This document shows, one piece after another, positions 1 to 8,332 of a DNA stretch of 61,441 bases (position 1 is its first letter; each line of letters begins with the position of its first letter). The notes under the pieces were generated by a model. It did no database searches. It saw only the letters and a list, made by a program, of their open reading frames with translations, and had not been told where the DNA came from. The position numbers and the translations under genes were made by a program. This stretch comes from CAYRYU01 sp964428355 (lineage in GTDB: Bacteria > Muiribacteriota > Ozemobacteria > Ozemobacterales > Ozemobacteraceae). Where the stretch lies: the NCBI GenBank assembly GCA_964428355.1, contig CAYRYU010000038.1, positions 1 through 61,441 of the forward strand. Direction: 5' to 3'.

Positions 1-37
1 GGAAACCTCGGGGTGTTCTCTTTTACGCCCAAAAGAA

Positions 38-198
38 CCGCAGAGGGCGCAGAGAGGAGAAAGCCACAGAGCGCGCCGAGAAGCCGTGAGAAAATCGCGC
101 AAGATTCTTTTTGCCACGGATTTTCACGGATGGACACGGATTGGATTTTGGGAAAATCCGCGGCCGTTCCCATCCGCGGAAATCCGCGTCATCTGCGG
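38..198. repeat. Two intergenic repeat pieces (CACAGAG type and CACGGAT type)
   Basis: Positions 38-74 carry two arms of the GCCACAGAG-type repeat seen again near 13.5, 19.4 and 21.5 kb. Positions 113-198 carry an inverted repeat of the type CCACGGAT-TTTCACGGATGG facing ATCCGCG-TCATCTGCGG. A degenerate copy of the second type lies at 33433-33510. No gene is visible in 1-366 and positions 199-366 show nothing I can name. Short frames here have no ribosome-binding site and look like chance. Confidence 0.6.
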
Positions 199-366
199 AA
201 GAACCGGGAGTCCACCTGAAGAAAGACCCATGACAGGAGACAGAAGCTGGCTTGGCATTTGTGGCCGGTTCCATGGATCTGTCCAACAGTTGCCCGATGA
301 TGGAGATCCGGTTAGAATCATCAGGGGTTTTCCAGAAGTGAAGCCCCGGGGAAGTCACCAGCGACG

Positions 367-1785
367 ATGAAGAAGTGCCCGTTTTGCGCCGAGGAAATCC
401 AGGATGAAGCCCGAAAATGCAAGCATTGCGGCGAATTCCTGGATGGGGGGAGTTCCGGTTCTGACCGTTCCGACGGAACCCTCGCAATTGGAATTTGCCC
501 CGGGCAGACCGTCGGAAACTATCGGGTTATAAAAGAACTGGGACGGGGTGGCATGGGGTTGGTCTTTTTGTCAGAAGATGTCGCGCTCCAAAAGCCGATC
601 GCGCTGAAAACGTTGCCTCCCCACGCTCTGAACGAACCCGCAGTCGTTGGGCGGTTCCTGCAAGAAGCCCGATTGGCGGCAAATCTCATCCACCCAGGGA
701 TCGTGACCATTCATGCGGTCGGACAAACCCCTCAGGGGCAGCCCTACGTCGCAATGGAATTCCTCCCCGGGGGAAGTCTTGCGGAAAAACTTGCCCTTGG
801 GCCCCTCCCACTTGGTGAAGTCATTCGGATGGGGGCGGAAGTTCTTGAAGCGCTTTCTTTTGCTCACCGGAAGGGAGTCATCCATCGAGACATCAAACCC
901 GAAAATCTTCTTTTTCGTGAGAATGGAGCCATCGTACTCGCCGATTTCGGGATCGCAAAAATGATGGAGGGTACTTCCTCGCTGACGAAAACCGGGGCAG
1001 TCCTGGGAACACCTTTGTTCATGAGTCCTGAGCAGGGGAAGGGGGAGAGCCTGGATGCCCGCAGCGACATCTATTCCCTGGGTGGAGTGCTTTTTCAGAT
1101 GCTTACCGGGAGCCCGCCCTTCCAGGTGGAAAATCCCCTTGCATTGATCTATTCCCACCTGCGGGAAACCCCCAAACCCCCTTCTTTCTTGAATCCAGGG
1201 CTTCCTTCATGGGTTGACAGAGTCGTTTTGACCGCTCTCGCCAAGGACCCCGGCAAAAGATTCCCCGATGCCCAGGCATTCAAGGCGGCCTTGACCGAAG
1301 CAACCCCCGACGGGGTCACCTCTTCCTCCCCTGGAATAGCTTTTGGCGGGACTCTTGTCTCGGATTCAGTCCATGGTGAAAATGAAGGCGGGAGAAAAGG
1401 CGCCGGAATTCCGAATCCCGAGCCGTCGAAAAAAACCGGTCGGCCTGATCCGGACTCCCCCGGGCTGCTTCGCGGAGTGATGATCAATGCGTCCATTCAA
1501 GGCGTTTCTTCGAAAGGGGAAGCGAATGGGGAGTTTGCCCCCGTTGACCTGGGCCCAATCAACTTTGAGCGGGCGGTGATTATCTTGAAAAGCCTTCCAA
1601 CCCCTCCCAACCGGGATTTCGGGAATTTCTGCCCACCCAATTTTTGCCTGGGTGAGGACGGGTTTTCCATCTCCAGGCTCCCCCCCGGATCCAAAGGCGA
1701 ATTCTTCCTTTGTCCCGCTGAAAGACCGGGTTCGCTGGATGAAGCGATTGGGGCACTTCGAAAGCTCTTCCAATCGAAAAAATGA
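367..1785 (+). CDS. Zinc-ribbon Ser/Thr protein kinase (Hanks type)
   Basis: A soluble eukaryotic-like Ser/Thr kinase of 472 residues. The N-terminus is a short zinc ribbon with Cys4, Cys7, Cys18 and Cys21. The kinase domain spans about 51-310, with a glycine loop GRGGMG (59-64), the ATP-binding lysine K81, helix-C Glu100, catalytic HRD (173-175) and DFG (193-195), so it should be active. A flexible linker rich in Gly, Pro and Ser follows, then a C-terminal region from about 380 that I do not recognise. No transmembrane segment is visible, unlike PknB-type receptors, so it probably acts in the cytoplasm; the zinc ribbon may bind a partner. It stands alone, with no adjacent PP2C phosphatase. 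A 261-bp gap without an obvious gene follows. Confidence 0.93.
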   Translation: MKKCPFCAEEIQDEARKCKHCGEFLDGGSSGSDRSDGTLAIGICPGQTVGNYRVIKELGRGGMGLVFLSEDVALQKPIALKTLPPHALNEPAVVGRFLQEARLAANLIHPGIVTIHAVGQTPQGQPYVAMEFLPGGSLAEKLALGPLPLGEVIRMGAEVLEALSFAHRKGVIHRDIKPENLLFRENGAIVLADFGIAKMMEGTSSLTKTGAVLGTPLFMSPEQGKGESLDARSDIYSLGGVLFQMLTGSPPFQVENPLALIYSHLRETPKPPSFLNPGLPSWVDRVVLTALAKDPGKRFPDAQAFKAALTEATPDGVTSSSPGIAFGGTLVSDSVHGENEGGRKGAGIPNPEPSKKTGRPDPDSPGLLRGVMINASIQGVSSKGEANGEFAPVDLGPINFERAVIILKSLPTPPNRDFGNFCPPNFCLGEDGFSISRLPPGSKGEFFLCPAERPGSLDEAIGALRKLFQSKK

Positions 1786-2046
1786 TCATTGGGTTGGGCT
1801 GGCAACAACCCCCGAGATTCCCAGGAAAAAGTGCCAAAGGGTGCCCGGCGGGCTCAAGGGGGGACCGATGAAAAGATACCGCAGGATTTCCTGCTGAATT
1901 GACCAACTTTCCATCATAGGGGAATCATTGCTTCCGGAGAATCCGGGAAAATCCGGGAAAATCAGGGGGATCAGAATGGCATGGGAATTGCTTTCAATTG
2001 TCCTTCGTAATTTGAAAGATCTCTGATGAATTGAAAAGGGAAGAAC

Positions 2047-2808
2047 ATGGAAACGCCATCCTTTTCCGACCGACGTGCCGCCCTGCCGATCAGTCCTGTT
2101 GATTCCAATTTCAGGAATATTCCGCGAAGCTGCCTGCTCGATCTTGCATTGGAAAATTCCTCGGGTTTTTCCCGGGAATTCGAATCCCTTTCCAGAAACT
2201 GCGGAATTTGTCTGAACACTCATGTTTTCGCGTTCGAGGTCGAGGTATTCTTTCTTTTCCTTCTATCATTCTCGCTTGCCCGGCGGGTCCGGCCCGAGGA
2301 AGTCGGAGAGGAGACCTTCAATCAATTCCAGAGTCTGGTCTTGGCGCGGGAGAGCTGGGGCACCCTCCTTCACCGGAAATCCGATCTTCTTCTCAAATCC
2401 CGTATCGGGAGCTATCTTGACAAATTCCCGGAGATGGAAAGCGAGGGGCCCGATGTTGCTGGGGGACTGATCCTGAAATGGATCGGAAACCTCCTTCCGC
2501 GGGTTGTGTCGGCTTTCCAATTCATTGAGCCCGAGAAGCTTTCCGAGCTGGGTTTCGGGCTTCTTCCCCTTCAGCAGCGCTGGACCGACAGGTTCCTGTC
2601 TGTTCTCCACAGGATCCTGGAAGCATCGGAAACCGAGTTGGAGGGTTGTTCCAGCGTGGAATTCGACGCTCGAATTTCAGGGTTCAAGCGGGATTTCGAC
2701 CGGGAGAACCTCACCCGGAGGGAGGGGGTTTCGGCTTCGGTCGAACACGGTTCGACTTTGGTCGAACACGGTTCGGTCTTGGCACCCATCAGGAAAGGGA
2801 TTTGTTGA
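2047..2808 (+). CDS. Hypothetical protein
   Basis: I do not recognise this 253-residue protein. The ATG follows a GGGAAG-like ribosome-binding site. The middle (about residues 70-90) is hydrophobic and could be one membrane segment, and the rest is charged and mainly helical in character. The last 20 codons contain a 21-bp direct duplication (near 2737-2778) that encodes two copies of VEHGS. The 3' end overlaps the convergent acetyltransferase gene by 20 bp. Codon use matches its neighbours, which is the main reason to believe the gene is real. Confidence 0.55.
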   Translation: METPSFSDRRAALPISPVDSNFRNIPRSCLLDLALENSSGFSREFESLSRNCGICLNTHVFAFEVEVFFLFLLSFSLARRVRPEEVGEETFNQFQSLVLARESWGTLLHRKSDLLLKSRIGSYLDKFPEMESEGPDVAGGLILKWIGNLLPRVVSAFQFIEPEKLSELGFGLLPLQQRWTDRFLSVLHRILEASETELEGCSSVEFDARISGFKRDFDRENLTRREGVSASVEHGSTLVEHGSVLAPIRKGIC

Positions 2809-3232
2809 AAACCCCCTGCGTCTTAACGAGGGAAAACCCCATTCGGCGGTAGAATGCATGGGACCGTTCCCGGATGACGTTACAGTTCACGCGCAGGTTT
2901 GGGACTCCCTTTTCCCGCGCCCATTTCTCCGCTGCCCGTAAAAGAGATGAGCCGATCTGCCTTCCCCTCCGGGCTTTATCCACTACCAGGGCCGCAATCT
3001 CGATGAATTCAGGGATTTCCAGCCGTCGCTGGACCAGGAAATGGATCCACCCGACGGTTTCCTCTCCGATGCTCGAAACCCACAAAGCCTGCGCCGGGTC
3101 GGGGAGAATGCCCCCCATCCGCTCTCCGACCTCTTCCGCGGAAACGGGGTATCCGAGTTGCCCGGAAAGCTCGGCGATCCGCTCGCAGTCGGAAGGTCTG
3201 GCTTGGCGGATCACTGAAAGAGCCTCCTGCAT
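2789..3232 (-). CDS. GNAT family N-acetyltransferase
   Basis: At 147 residues this is the usual size for a single GNAT domain. The protein begins with the typical IRQARPSDCERIAEL strand-helix. The acetyl-CoA-binding region has the VVDKARRGRQIGSSLL pattern (about 88-103), followed by the late FYRRMGF motif (about 128-134). The acceptor substrate cannot be read from sequence. It lies 16 bp downstream of the ion-channel gene on the same strand, so the two are probably co-transcribed, but no functional link is known. Its 3' end overlaps the convergent gene by 20 bp. Confidence 0.9.
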   Translation of the reverse strand: MQEALSVIRQARPSDCERIAELSGQLGYPVSAEEVGERMGGILPDPAQALWVSSIGEETVGWIHFLVQRRLEIPEFIEIAALVVDKARRGRQIGSSLLRAAEKWAREKGVPNLRVNCNVIRERSHAFYRRMGFSLVKTQGVFNKSLS

Positions 3233-3248
3233 AACTGATTTCCCGGAA

Positions 3249-4319
3249 TCAGGATGGGGTGAACCAGACGATCAGGAAGCTTCCCAGGAAGATTGAGATC
3301 GGGTAGAGGATCTGGAAGGTTTCATCCAACTTCATGGCAGCCTCGATCCTACCGGTCTTTGCGAAATTGTTGGCCGTGACCGTCTGTGCCAGTGCGGAGA
3401 AAATTGTTATGTAGAAAAGGATGAAGATCTTGTCGGACAAGACCAGGTATCCGACTGCGGGAAGTGCGTTGGCTTGTGACTGGTGGAGGGCGACAGCCGA
3501 AAGAAGTGCCGTCACGCAGATCGCGCATTGGGCTTCGAACTCCTTCGCGTTGATGAAGAAGACCGTATAGGCCATTCCGGCAATCACGAGAAGCGGAATG
3601 ATGAACTTGATCAGGTGCGGTATGAAAAACCGCTTCAACTGAATGTTGAAGTTGAACCGTGAGTAGTGAGAGTTCCTGTTCGAGTCGTTGATCGTGGAAT
3701 CCCCGAAGTTCGTGTCGTAATGATGGATGTCTACTTCCGCCCTGGTTCCGCTGATGTTCCAGTCGGGGACCTGAACGTCAGCTTCCACCCACCTTCTGGA
3801 TTCGGGAAGGTCGGGGTCGGGGATGAAGACCATCCGCTTGGCGGCGTTTTCCTGGTCTTCGAGGACTATGGGAAGGGTTTGGGTATCGAAGGGATACGAA
3901 TGAAGGTTGAATTTTCCCCGGAACGTTCCTTTCACCCTCTGGGATGCGTATTCCTTGCCGTTTGGAAGGGTATCGGTCGCGAGCTTGGATGCGAACTCGA
4001 TGTTTCCATTCATGAACTCGATATTATCAGGGTTCCAGGCGAACCCCGGGGACTTTTTCCACTTGTACCAGATGTAAAAATCAGCAAAAAACTGGTTTTC
4101 CTTCAAATCGAGCCTCGCGACGTCGATGATGTATAACCCAACCTCGACGGTGGCAGGAACCGTGGCGACCAGGGTTTCGGTCGCGGTTTCCCCCGGGGCG
4201 AAGGTGCCGGTGGCGGCTGTGTCGGTTGCCGGATCTGGAGGGAGTTGGCCAAAAAGGCCGGCGGTTCCTACGGTCAAGAAAATTACGATGATCGCAGAAA
4301 TAATGCGGGGCAAACCCAA
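3249..4319 (-). CDS. Pentameric ligand-gated ion channel (Cys-loop receptor family, prokaryotic)
   Basis: A 356-residue membrane protein with the full layout of a pentameric ligand-gated channel. A signal peptide lies at about 1-25, and an extracellular beta-sandwich domain at about 55-230. The domain carries the family motif YPFDTQTL (142-149), where eukaryotic receptors have the FPFD loop; the disulphide cysteines are absent, as in other prokaryotic members. Four helices follow: M1 about 231-255, pore-lining M2 about 260-280 starting with AKEFEAQ, M3 about 290-312 and M4 about 336-353. A Thr/Pro-rich linker (30-55) follows the signal peptide. The ligand is unknown; related bacterial channels respond to protons or small amines. 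It is first in a two-gene unit with the GNAT gene. Confidence 0.92.
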   Translation of the reverse strand: MGLPRIISAIIVIFLTVGTAGLFGQLPPDPATDTAATGTFAPGETATETLVATVPATVEVGLYIIDVARLDLKENQFFADFYIWYKWKKSPGFAWNPDNIEFMNGNIEFASKLATDTLPNGKEYASQRVKGTFRGKFNLHSYPFDTQTLPIVLEDQENAAKRMVFIPDPDLPESRRWVEADVQVPDWNISGTRAEVDIHHYDTNFGDSTINDSNRNSHYSRFNFNIQLKRFFIPHLIKFIIPLLVIAGMAYTVFFINAKEFEAQCAICVTALLSAVALHQSQANALPAVGYLVLSDKIFILFYITIFSALAQTVTANNFAKTGRIEAAMKLDETFQILYPISIFLGSFLIVWFTPS

Positions 4320-4442
4320 CCCTCCCGAAACGGATTTCGGTTGATTATACCTCGGAAAGCGGCAAAATCAACCCCCTTTCCTGCTTTCCCCCGCCATTGC
4401 GAACTTCCGGGGGGTTTGTTACCATGGGCGGAAACGGCTGAG

Positions 4443-4494
4443 GGTGAGATCCCGAAAAAGCTTCGCCATATGTGCTAAAACGGGATATCTCACC
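4443..4494. promoter_or_regulatory. Inverted repeat between the divergent channel and heme operons
   Basis: GGTGAGATCCCG (4443-4454) faces CGGGATATCTCACC (4481-4494) across a 26-base spacer. The arms match apart from two extra bases in the right arm. It lies 56 bp before the start of the heme operon and about 125 bp before the channel gene. It could be an operator or a leader hairpin; there is no T-run, so it is not a classical terminator. Confidence 0.35.
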
Positions 4495-4549
4495 GTCCGT
4501 GGGCGACAGATCCGTTTGAAGCAGCCGTTCCGATCATGAATTTCGGGGG

Positions 4550-6901
4550 ATGAAAGTGGAAAAGCAACCCACCTGGACCGAACTGGTTCTTCAAAAGATC
4601 GCGCAGGTTCCCTCCGATGCCCAGGGGGGATGGAAGGACCTCGTCCGCGCAATCGAAAGCAGGAATGAGAAACGGGTTGAACTTTGCATACAGAAGGTCA
4701 CTGGCTCGGATTCCTTTTCCGTTCCCGCAAAGAAGGAGGATTTGGTCGCTTTTGGCCAGATTCTTTTCCTCTGCGTCCGTGAAGCCTATGCTTCACCGGC
4801 GTCCGGCCAGTTCGAAATGTATACTTCCCTGCTTCCGGCTTTCACCGAGTTTCTTTCCAAAAACGCTCGCCATGCCGAGTTGCGGGAGTTCCCGAAATTC
4901 CTCTTCGCCGCAGGGGATCAGTTTCTTGTTTCCTTTTTCGACCCGAAGTCAGGAGGCGACGTTCGCTATGACAATTTCTACGAGTTCCACCTCCAGAACC
5001 TTCGTGACTTCATGAATTCGGCCGGTTTCAAAGGCTGGCGGACCCATGAAGGGGCGGACGATTTTGTCCGGGCCTGCATTTCCCGCTGGCTGGTTCACCT
5101 TGGAAACTTCGCCAGGAACAGGCGTGAAAAGCCATTCCTCAACCTCCTGGACGTATTGATGCTGGTGTTCAAGAGCGCGGTCGAGCTCCAACCCGCCCTT
5201 CAAGGGCTTTCCCTGGTGTTGCCATGCGCCAAGAAAGCCTTCCATTTTCTCTACTCCGAATCTGACGATCCCGTGATGAAGGTTTTCCAGAGGACCAAGC
5301 AGAGCTGCCATCTCGATTTCCAGGAAACGCTCAACGCATGGATGTCCACCTACAACCTCGGCGGGCTACCGGATGTCCCCCGGGCAAGCGGAATGGAGGA
5401 GTCACCCGAACTCACGATTCCATTCGTCTACCGTTCGCTTCTGGAAGAAATCCTCGGGGACGGCAACATCTCCAGCGAGGAAGAATGGGTTATAAAGAAC
5501 ATCCGCGATTTTCTTGACATTTCCAACGAAAAATACCACCACATTTTCGAGCAGGTCCAGGAAGGGCGGAAACTGAACAAGATCCCCATCCTCGACCGCG
5601 ATTTCTCCCCGCGTGAGTTCATGCGGAAGATTCTCATCAAGACGATCGAAGATGGGGTGATCACCGATGAGGAAAGAAACATCATCGGAAAGGTCGCAAA
5701 TGCGCTTCTCCTCAACCAGGAAACGCTCGCGGATGTGTTCAAGGAAGCGAAGAAAGCCTTCAGCGAAGGCTCGACAACGTCCAGCGCAGGGTTGGGCATC
5801 GAAACCGAGCGCCTTCACGACCTTGTCCGCTACATCGCCATGGAGGAACGGATCAGGACTGTTCTCGTTTCAGACAGGGGAATGCGGATCTACCAGAAGG
5901 TCGGAAAATTCCTTCACGCCCTGAAGCCGAAAGCGGCGGCCCTCGGCGGGGAAAAGGGAATTCAAGCGCTGGGGCAGTGGGCTGCTGCCGCTTTTTTCTT
6001 CGAGCCTCAGGTCTATCTGTATCCCGTGATCATTCTTTTCGTGGAATCCTCGAATATCCACCCGATCAGGCTTCAGTTCAAGGGAGGGCGAATCGATCTC
6101 GATTTCCTGGAGGAAGTGAAGAACCTAAGGGGTGAGGACGTCTGGATCCAGGACCGGAAGGTCCTGAGAATTTTCAACGACGGTCTCGAGTCCGAAATCC
6201 CGCTTCAAGGCCTATTGGTCGGGGATTCCCTTCAGAACTTCATGGAGGGCTTTGAAGAGGTCAAGGGAAAGTTCGCCGTGATGGTCATGCATCATTCGAG
6301 CATGGGTGCGATTCTCGCCCTTCAGAAGGCGGGAAATCTGGATTTTTCCGGGAACTCCGCTCTCGGGATCCAGCACATGCGGGAAGGCAAGTTCCGCGAG
6401 GCCGTCGATCTCTTTTCGATCATCCACAAGGGTTTTCCCGACCGGCACGAACTTCTTTTCAATATCGGAAGGGCCTACGAGCTGATGTTCCGGGCCGATA
6501 CATCGGTGGTCGAAAACAAGCAGAAAGCGCTCGAGTTCTACAAGAAGGAGTTTCAGTTGAACGAGAACTCCGACAAGGCGATGCGAGGGATAGGGGGCTT
6601 GCTCGCCGAGGATAACCATTGGGACGAAGCGTTGTTCTGGCTTCACAAAGCCCTCGAGTGCGCCCCTGGAAGCGTTCCCAATCTGCTCGCCATCGTGGAG
6701 ATCTCTCTCCGGCGCGACCTCGAGAACCATGTCGAATTCTCCGGAGTTCCCGATTACTTCACGCGGTTCCTTGGTGAGGCGTTCCATCTCGCTCCCATGA
6801 ACCCCAGGGTCCTCGAAATGATCGTGCAGGGGAATCAAAGGTTCGGAACGGACCTGGTCTGGACTTTCCGCAACCAGCCCGTCCAGTCTCTTTTCCAATA
6901 G
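4550..6901 (+). CDS. TerB-like and TPR-containing protein, first gene of the heme operon
   Basis: A large soluble protein of 783 residues without signal peptide or clear membrane segments. The N-terminal 280 residues are helical and unrecognised. Two acidic helical segments follow, around 298-312 (GDGNISSEEEW) and 362-387 (EDGVITDEERNI). They resemble the DG-x-I-x-x-EE pattern of TerB-like domains, which may bind metal. Residues about 600-780 contain tetratricopeptide-like helices. The ATG follows a GGGGG stretch. The stop lies 4 bp before the hemX-like gene, so it is in the same transcript as the tetrapyrrole genes. Its role there is unknown; a scaffold or stress-sensing function is only a guess. 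Confidence 0.8.
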   Translation: MKVEKQPTWTELVLQKIAQVPSDAQGGWKDLVRAIESRNEKRVELCIQKVTGSDSFSVPAKKEDLVAFGQILFLCVREAYASPASGQFEMYTSLLPAFTEFLSKNARHAELREFPKFLFAAGDQFLVSFFDPKSGGDVRYDNFYEFHLQNLRDFMNSAGFKGWRTHEGADDFVRACISRWLVHLGNFARNRREKPFLNLLDVLMLVFKSAVELQPALQGLSLVLPCAKKAFHFLYSESDDPVMKVFQRTKQSCHLDFQETLNAWMSTYNLGGLPDVPRASGMEESPELTIPFVYRSLLEEILGDGNISSEEEWVIKNIRDFLDISNEKYHHIFEQVQEGRKLNKIPILDRDFSPREFMRKILIKTIEDGVITDEERNIIGKVANALLLNQETLADVFKEAKKAFSEGSTTSSAGLGIETERLHDLVRYIAMEERIRTVLVSDRGMRIYQKVGKFLHALKPKAAALGGEKGIQALGQWAAAAFFFEPQVYLYPVIILFVESSNIHPIRLQFKGGRIDLDFLEEVKNLRGEDVWIQDRKVLRIFNDGLESEIPLQGLLVGDSLQNFMEGFEEVKGKFAVMVMHHSSMGAILALQKAGNLDFSGNSALGIQHMREGKFREAVDLFSIIHKGFPDRHELLFNIGRAYELMFRADTSVVENKQKALEFYKKEFQLNENSDKAMRGIGGLLAEDNHWDEALFWLHKALECAPGSVPNLLAIVEISLRRDLENHVEFSGVPDYFTRFLGEAFHLAPMNPRVLEMIVQGNQRFGTDLVWTFRNQPVQSLFQ

Positions 6902-6905
6902 GAAC

Positions 6906-7706
6906 ATGCCGGGTATCTTGTGGTTCCCCGCCCTGGCCTATGGATTGGCAGCCTTCTTCCGGGTCCGGGAAAAGGTTGCTGGGAGCACGATGAAATGGCA
7001 CGGTTTGGGGGCCATGGGGGTCGGGTTCCTTTTCCATGCCGGAGCGCTCCTGGTGCTGTTCTTCGCCGGGCACGGGGTTGCAGAGTTCCCCTTGCGGAGC
7101 GCTTTTCTCGGGGCCGGGGCCTTCCTGGTGCTGGCGTGTTTCCTGACAGAACTGCTGGTACATGAGACATGGTTTTCGATATTCGCCCTTCCGGTAAGCG
7201 GTCTTCTGGTGGTCGTTTCCCCCCTGCTCGAGGAGGTCCTCGAAGGAACGCATTTCCGGGGTCCCCTGTTCCTCGGCCATGTTTTCGCTTCGATCGCGGG
7301 GGAGTGCTTTTTCTTTCTGGGAGCGATTTCCGGGGCCACCTACCTCTTCCTGACGCGAAAGCTGAAACAGAAGAACCGGCTGCGGGCGGTCCATTTTCTT
7401 CCCCCTCTGGCTCGGCTCGATTCGTTGACCGTTTCCTTCATCGCGGTGGGGGTGATCCTTTTCGCGGTCGGATTGACCCTGGGAGCGCTCTGGTCGGTTT
7501 CGAGTTTCGGGACGATCACCATTCTCGAGGCGAAACGGGGAGCCTCGGTCGGGGTCCTCCTGTTCTACGGAGTCCTGTTGTTGGCGCGGAAGCGGGGGCA
7601 GTTGTCCGGTCACCGGCTTTCAGTCATGACCCTCCTCGGGCTGGCCGCCTCGCTCGGACTGGTTTTCGGAATCCAGGGGACGGCCCATTGGTATCCGGTT
7701 AAATGA
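6906..7706 (+). CDS. hemX: HemX/CcsA-like cytochrome c assembly membrane protein
   Basis: This 266-residue protein is mostly hydrophobic and shows about eight transmembrane helices. It resembles the HemX branch of the CcsA/CcmC superfamily. Proteins of this kind sit beside hemA in many bacteria and are thought to control glutamyl-tRNA reductase abundance or assist cytochrome assembly. I do not see the tryptophan-rich WWD signature of heme-handling CcsA proteins, which favours HemX. The gene starts 4 bp after the TerB/TPR gene and its stop overlaps the next start by 4 bp (ATGA), so translation is probably coupled. Confidence 0.8.
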   Translation: MPGILWFPALAYGLAAFFRVREKVAGSTMKWHGLGAMGVGFLFHAGALLVLFFAGHGVAEFPLRSAFLGAGAFLVLACFLTELLVHETWFSIFALPVSGLLVVVSPLLEEVLEGTHFRGPLFLGHVFASIAGECFFFLGAISGATYLFLTRKLKQKNRLRAVHFLPPLARLDSLTVSFIAVGVILFAVGLTLGALWSVSSFGTITILEAKRGASVGVLLFYGVLLLARKRGQLSGHRLSVMTLLGLAASLGLVFGIQGTAHWYPVK

Positions 7707-8332
7707 ATATCAGCAGCTTTTTCCCGCTTTTCTTCAACCTGAAGGACAAGAGAATCCTAGTGATCGGGGGGGGAGCGGTCGCTCTCCGGAAGGTTCGTCT
7801 CCTTCAACCGACGGGGGCCCGGATCACGGTCATCGCCCCCGAAATGCGGCCGGAAATCGGCCAATTGAAAGGGGTAAGGGTCAGAACGAGGATGCCGGCT
7901 TCCCTGGACTTCGAAAAGCCCGTTGCGTTCGTGGTAATCGCCACGGACGATGCCGCTGAAAACGGCCGGATCAGGGATCTTTGCCGTGAGCGCGGGCTTC
8001 CGGTCAACTGCTGCGATTCCCCCGAGGATTCCGATTTCATAACGGGGAGCACGCTTTCCCTTCCCCCGATTCTCGCTTCGGTGATTTCCTCGGGTGTTCC
8101 CGGAATCTCCCGCCTTGTCCGGAAACGGCTGGAAAGCGTGATCGACCGTCCCCTCCTGGATCTTGCGGAGCTGATGATCGAGATCCGACCCATTGCCAAG
8201 AAGGTCTTCAAGGACCGGGCCCGGCGTGAGGAGTTCCTGGAATCCTGCGCGAGGGAAGAGACAGTCGAATGGGTCCGGAAGGACGGGATCGAAACGGTCA
8301 GGAAGGAGCTGCTCGAATGTCTCTCCTCCTGA
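7703..8332 (+). CDS. Precorrin-2 dehydrogenase / sirohydrochlorin ferrochelatase (Met8/CysG N-terminal type)
   Basis: A 209-residue protein matching the Met8 / CysG-N family. It oxidises precorrin-2 to sirohydrochlorin with NAD+ and may insert iron to give siroheme. The N-terminus has the dinucleotide-binding motif VIGGGAVALRK (about 20-30). Further family signatures are VVIATDD (about 75-81), VNCCDSPEDSDF and SGVPGISRLVRKRLE. It lacks the methyltransferase half of full CysG, which is supplied by the CobA domain of the fusion two genes downstream. The start overlaps hemX by 4 bp and the 3' end overlaps hemA by 16 bp. Whether it chelates iron or only oxidises cannot be decided here. Confidence 0.93.
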   Translation: MNISSFFPLFFNLKDKRILVIGGGAVALRKVRLLQPTGARITVIAPEMRPEIGQLKGVRVRTRMPASLDFEKPVAFVVIATDDAAENGRIRDLCRERGLPVNCCDSPEDSDFITGSTLSLPPILASVISSGVPGISRLVRKRLESVIDRPLLDLAELMIEIRPIAKKVFKDRARREEFLESCAREETVEWVRKDGIETVRKELLECLSS

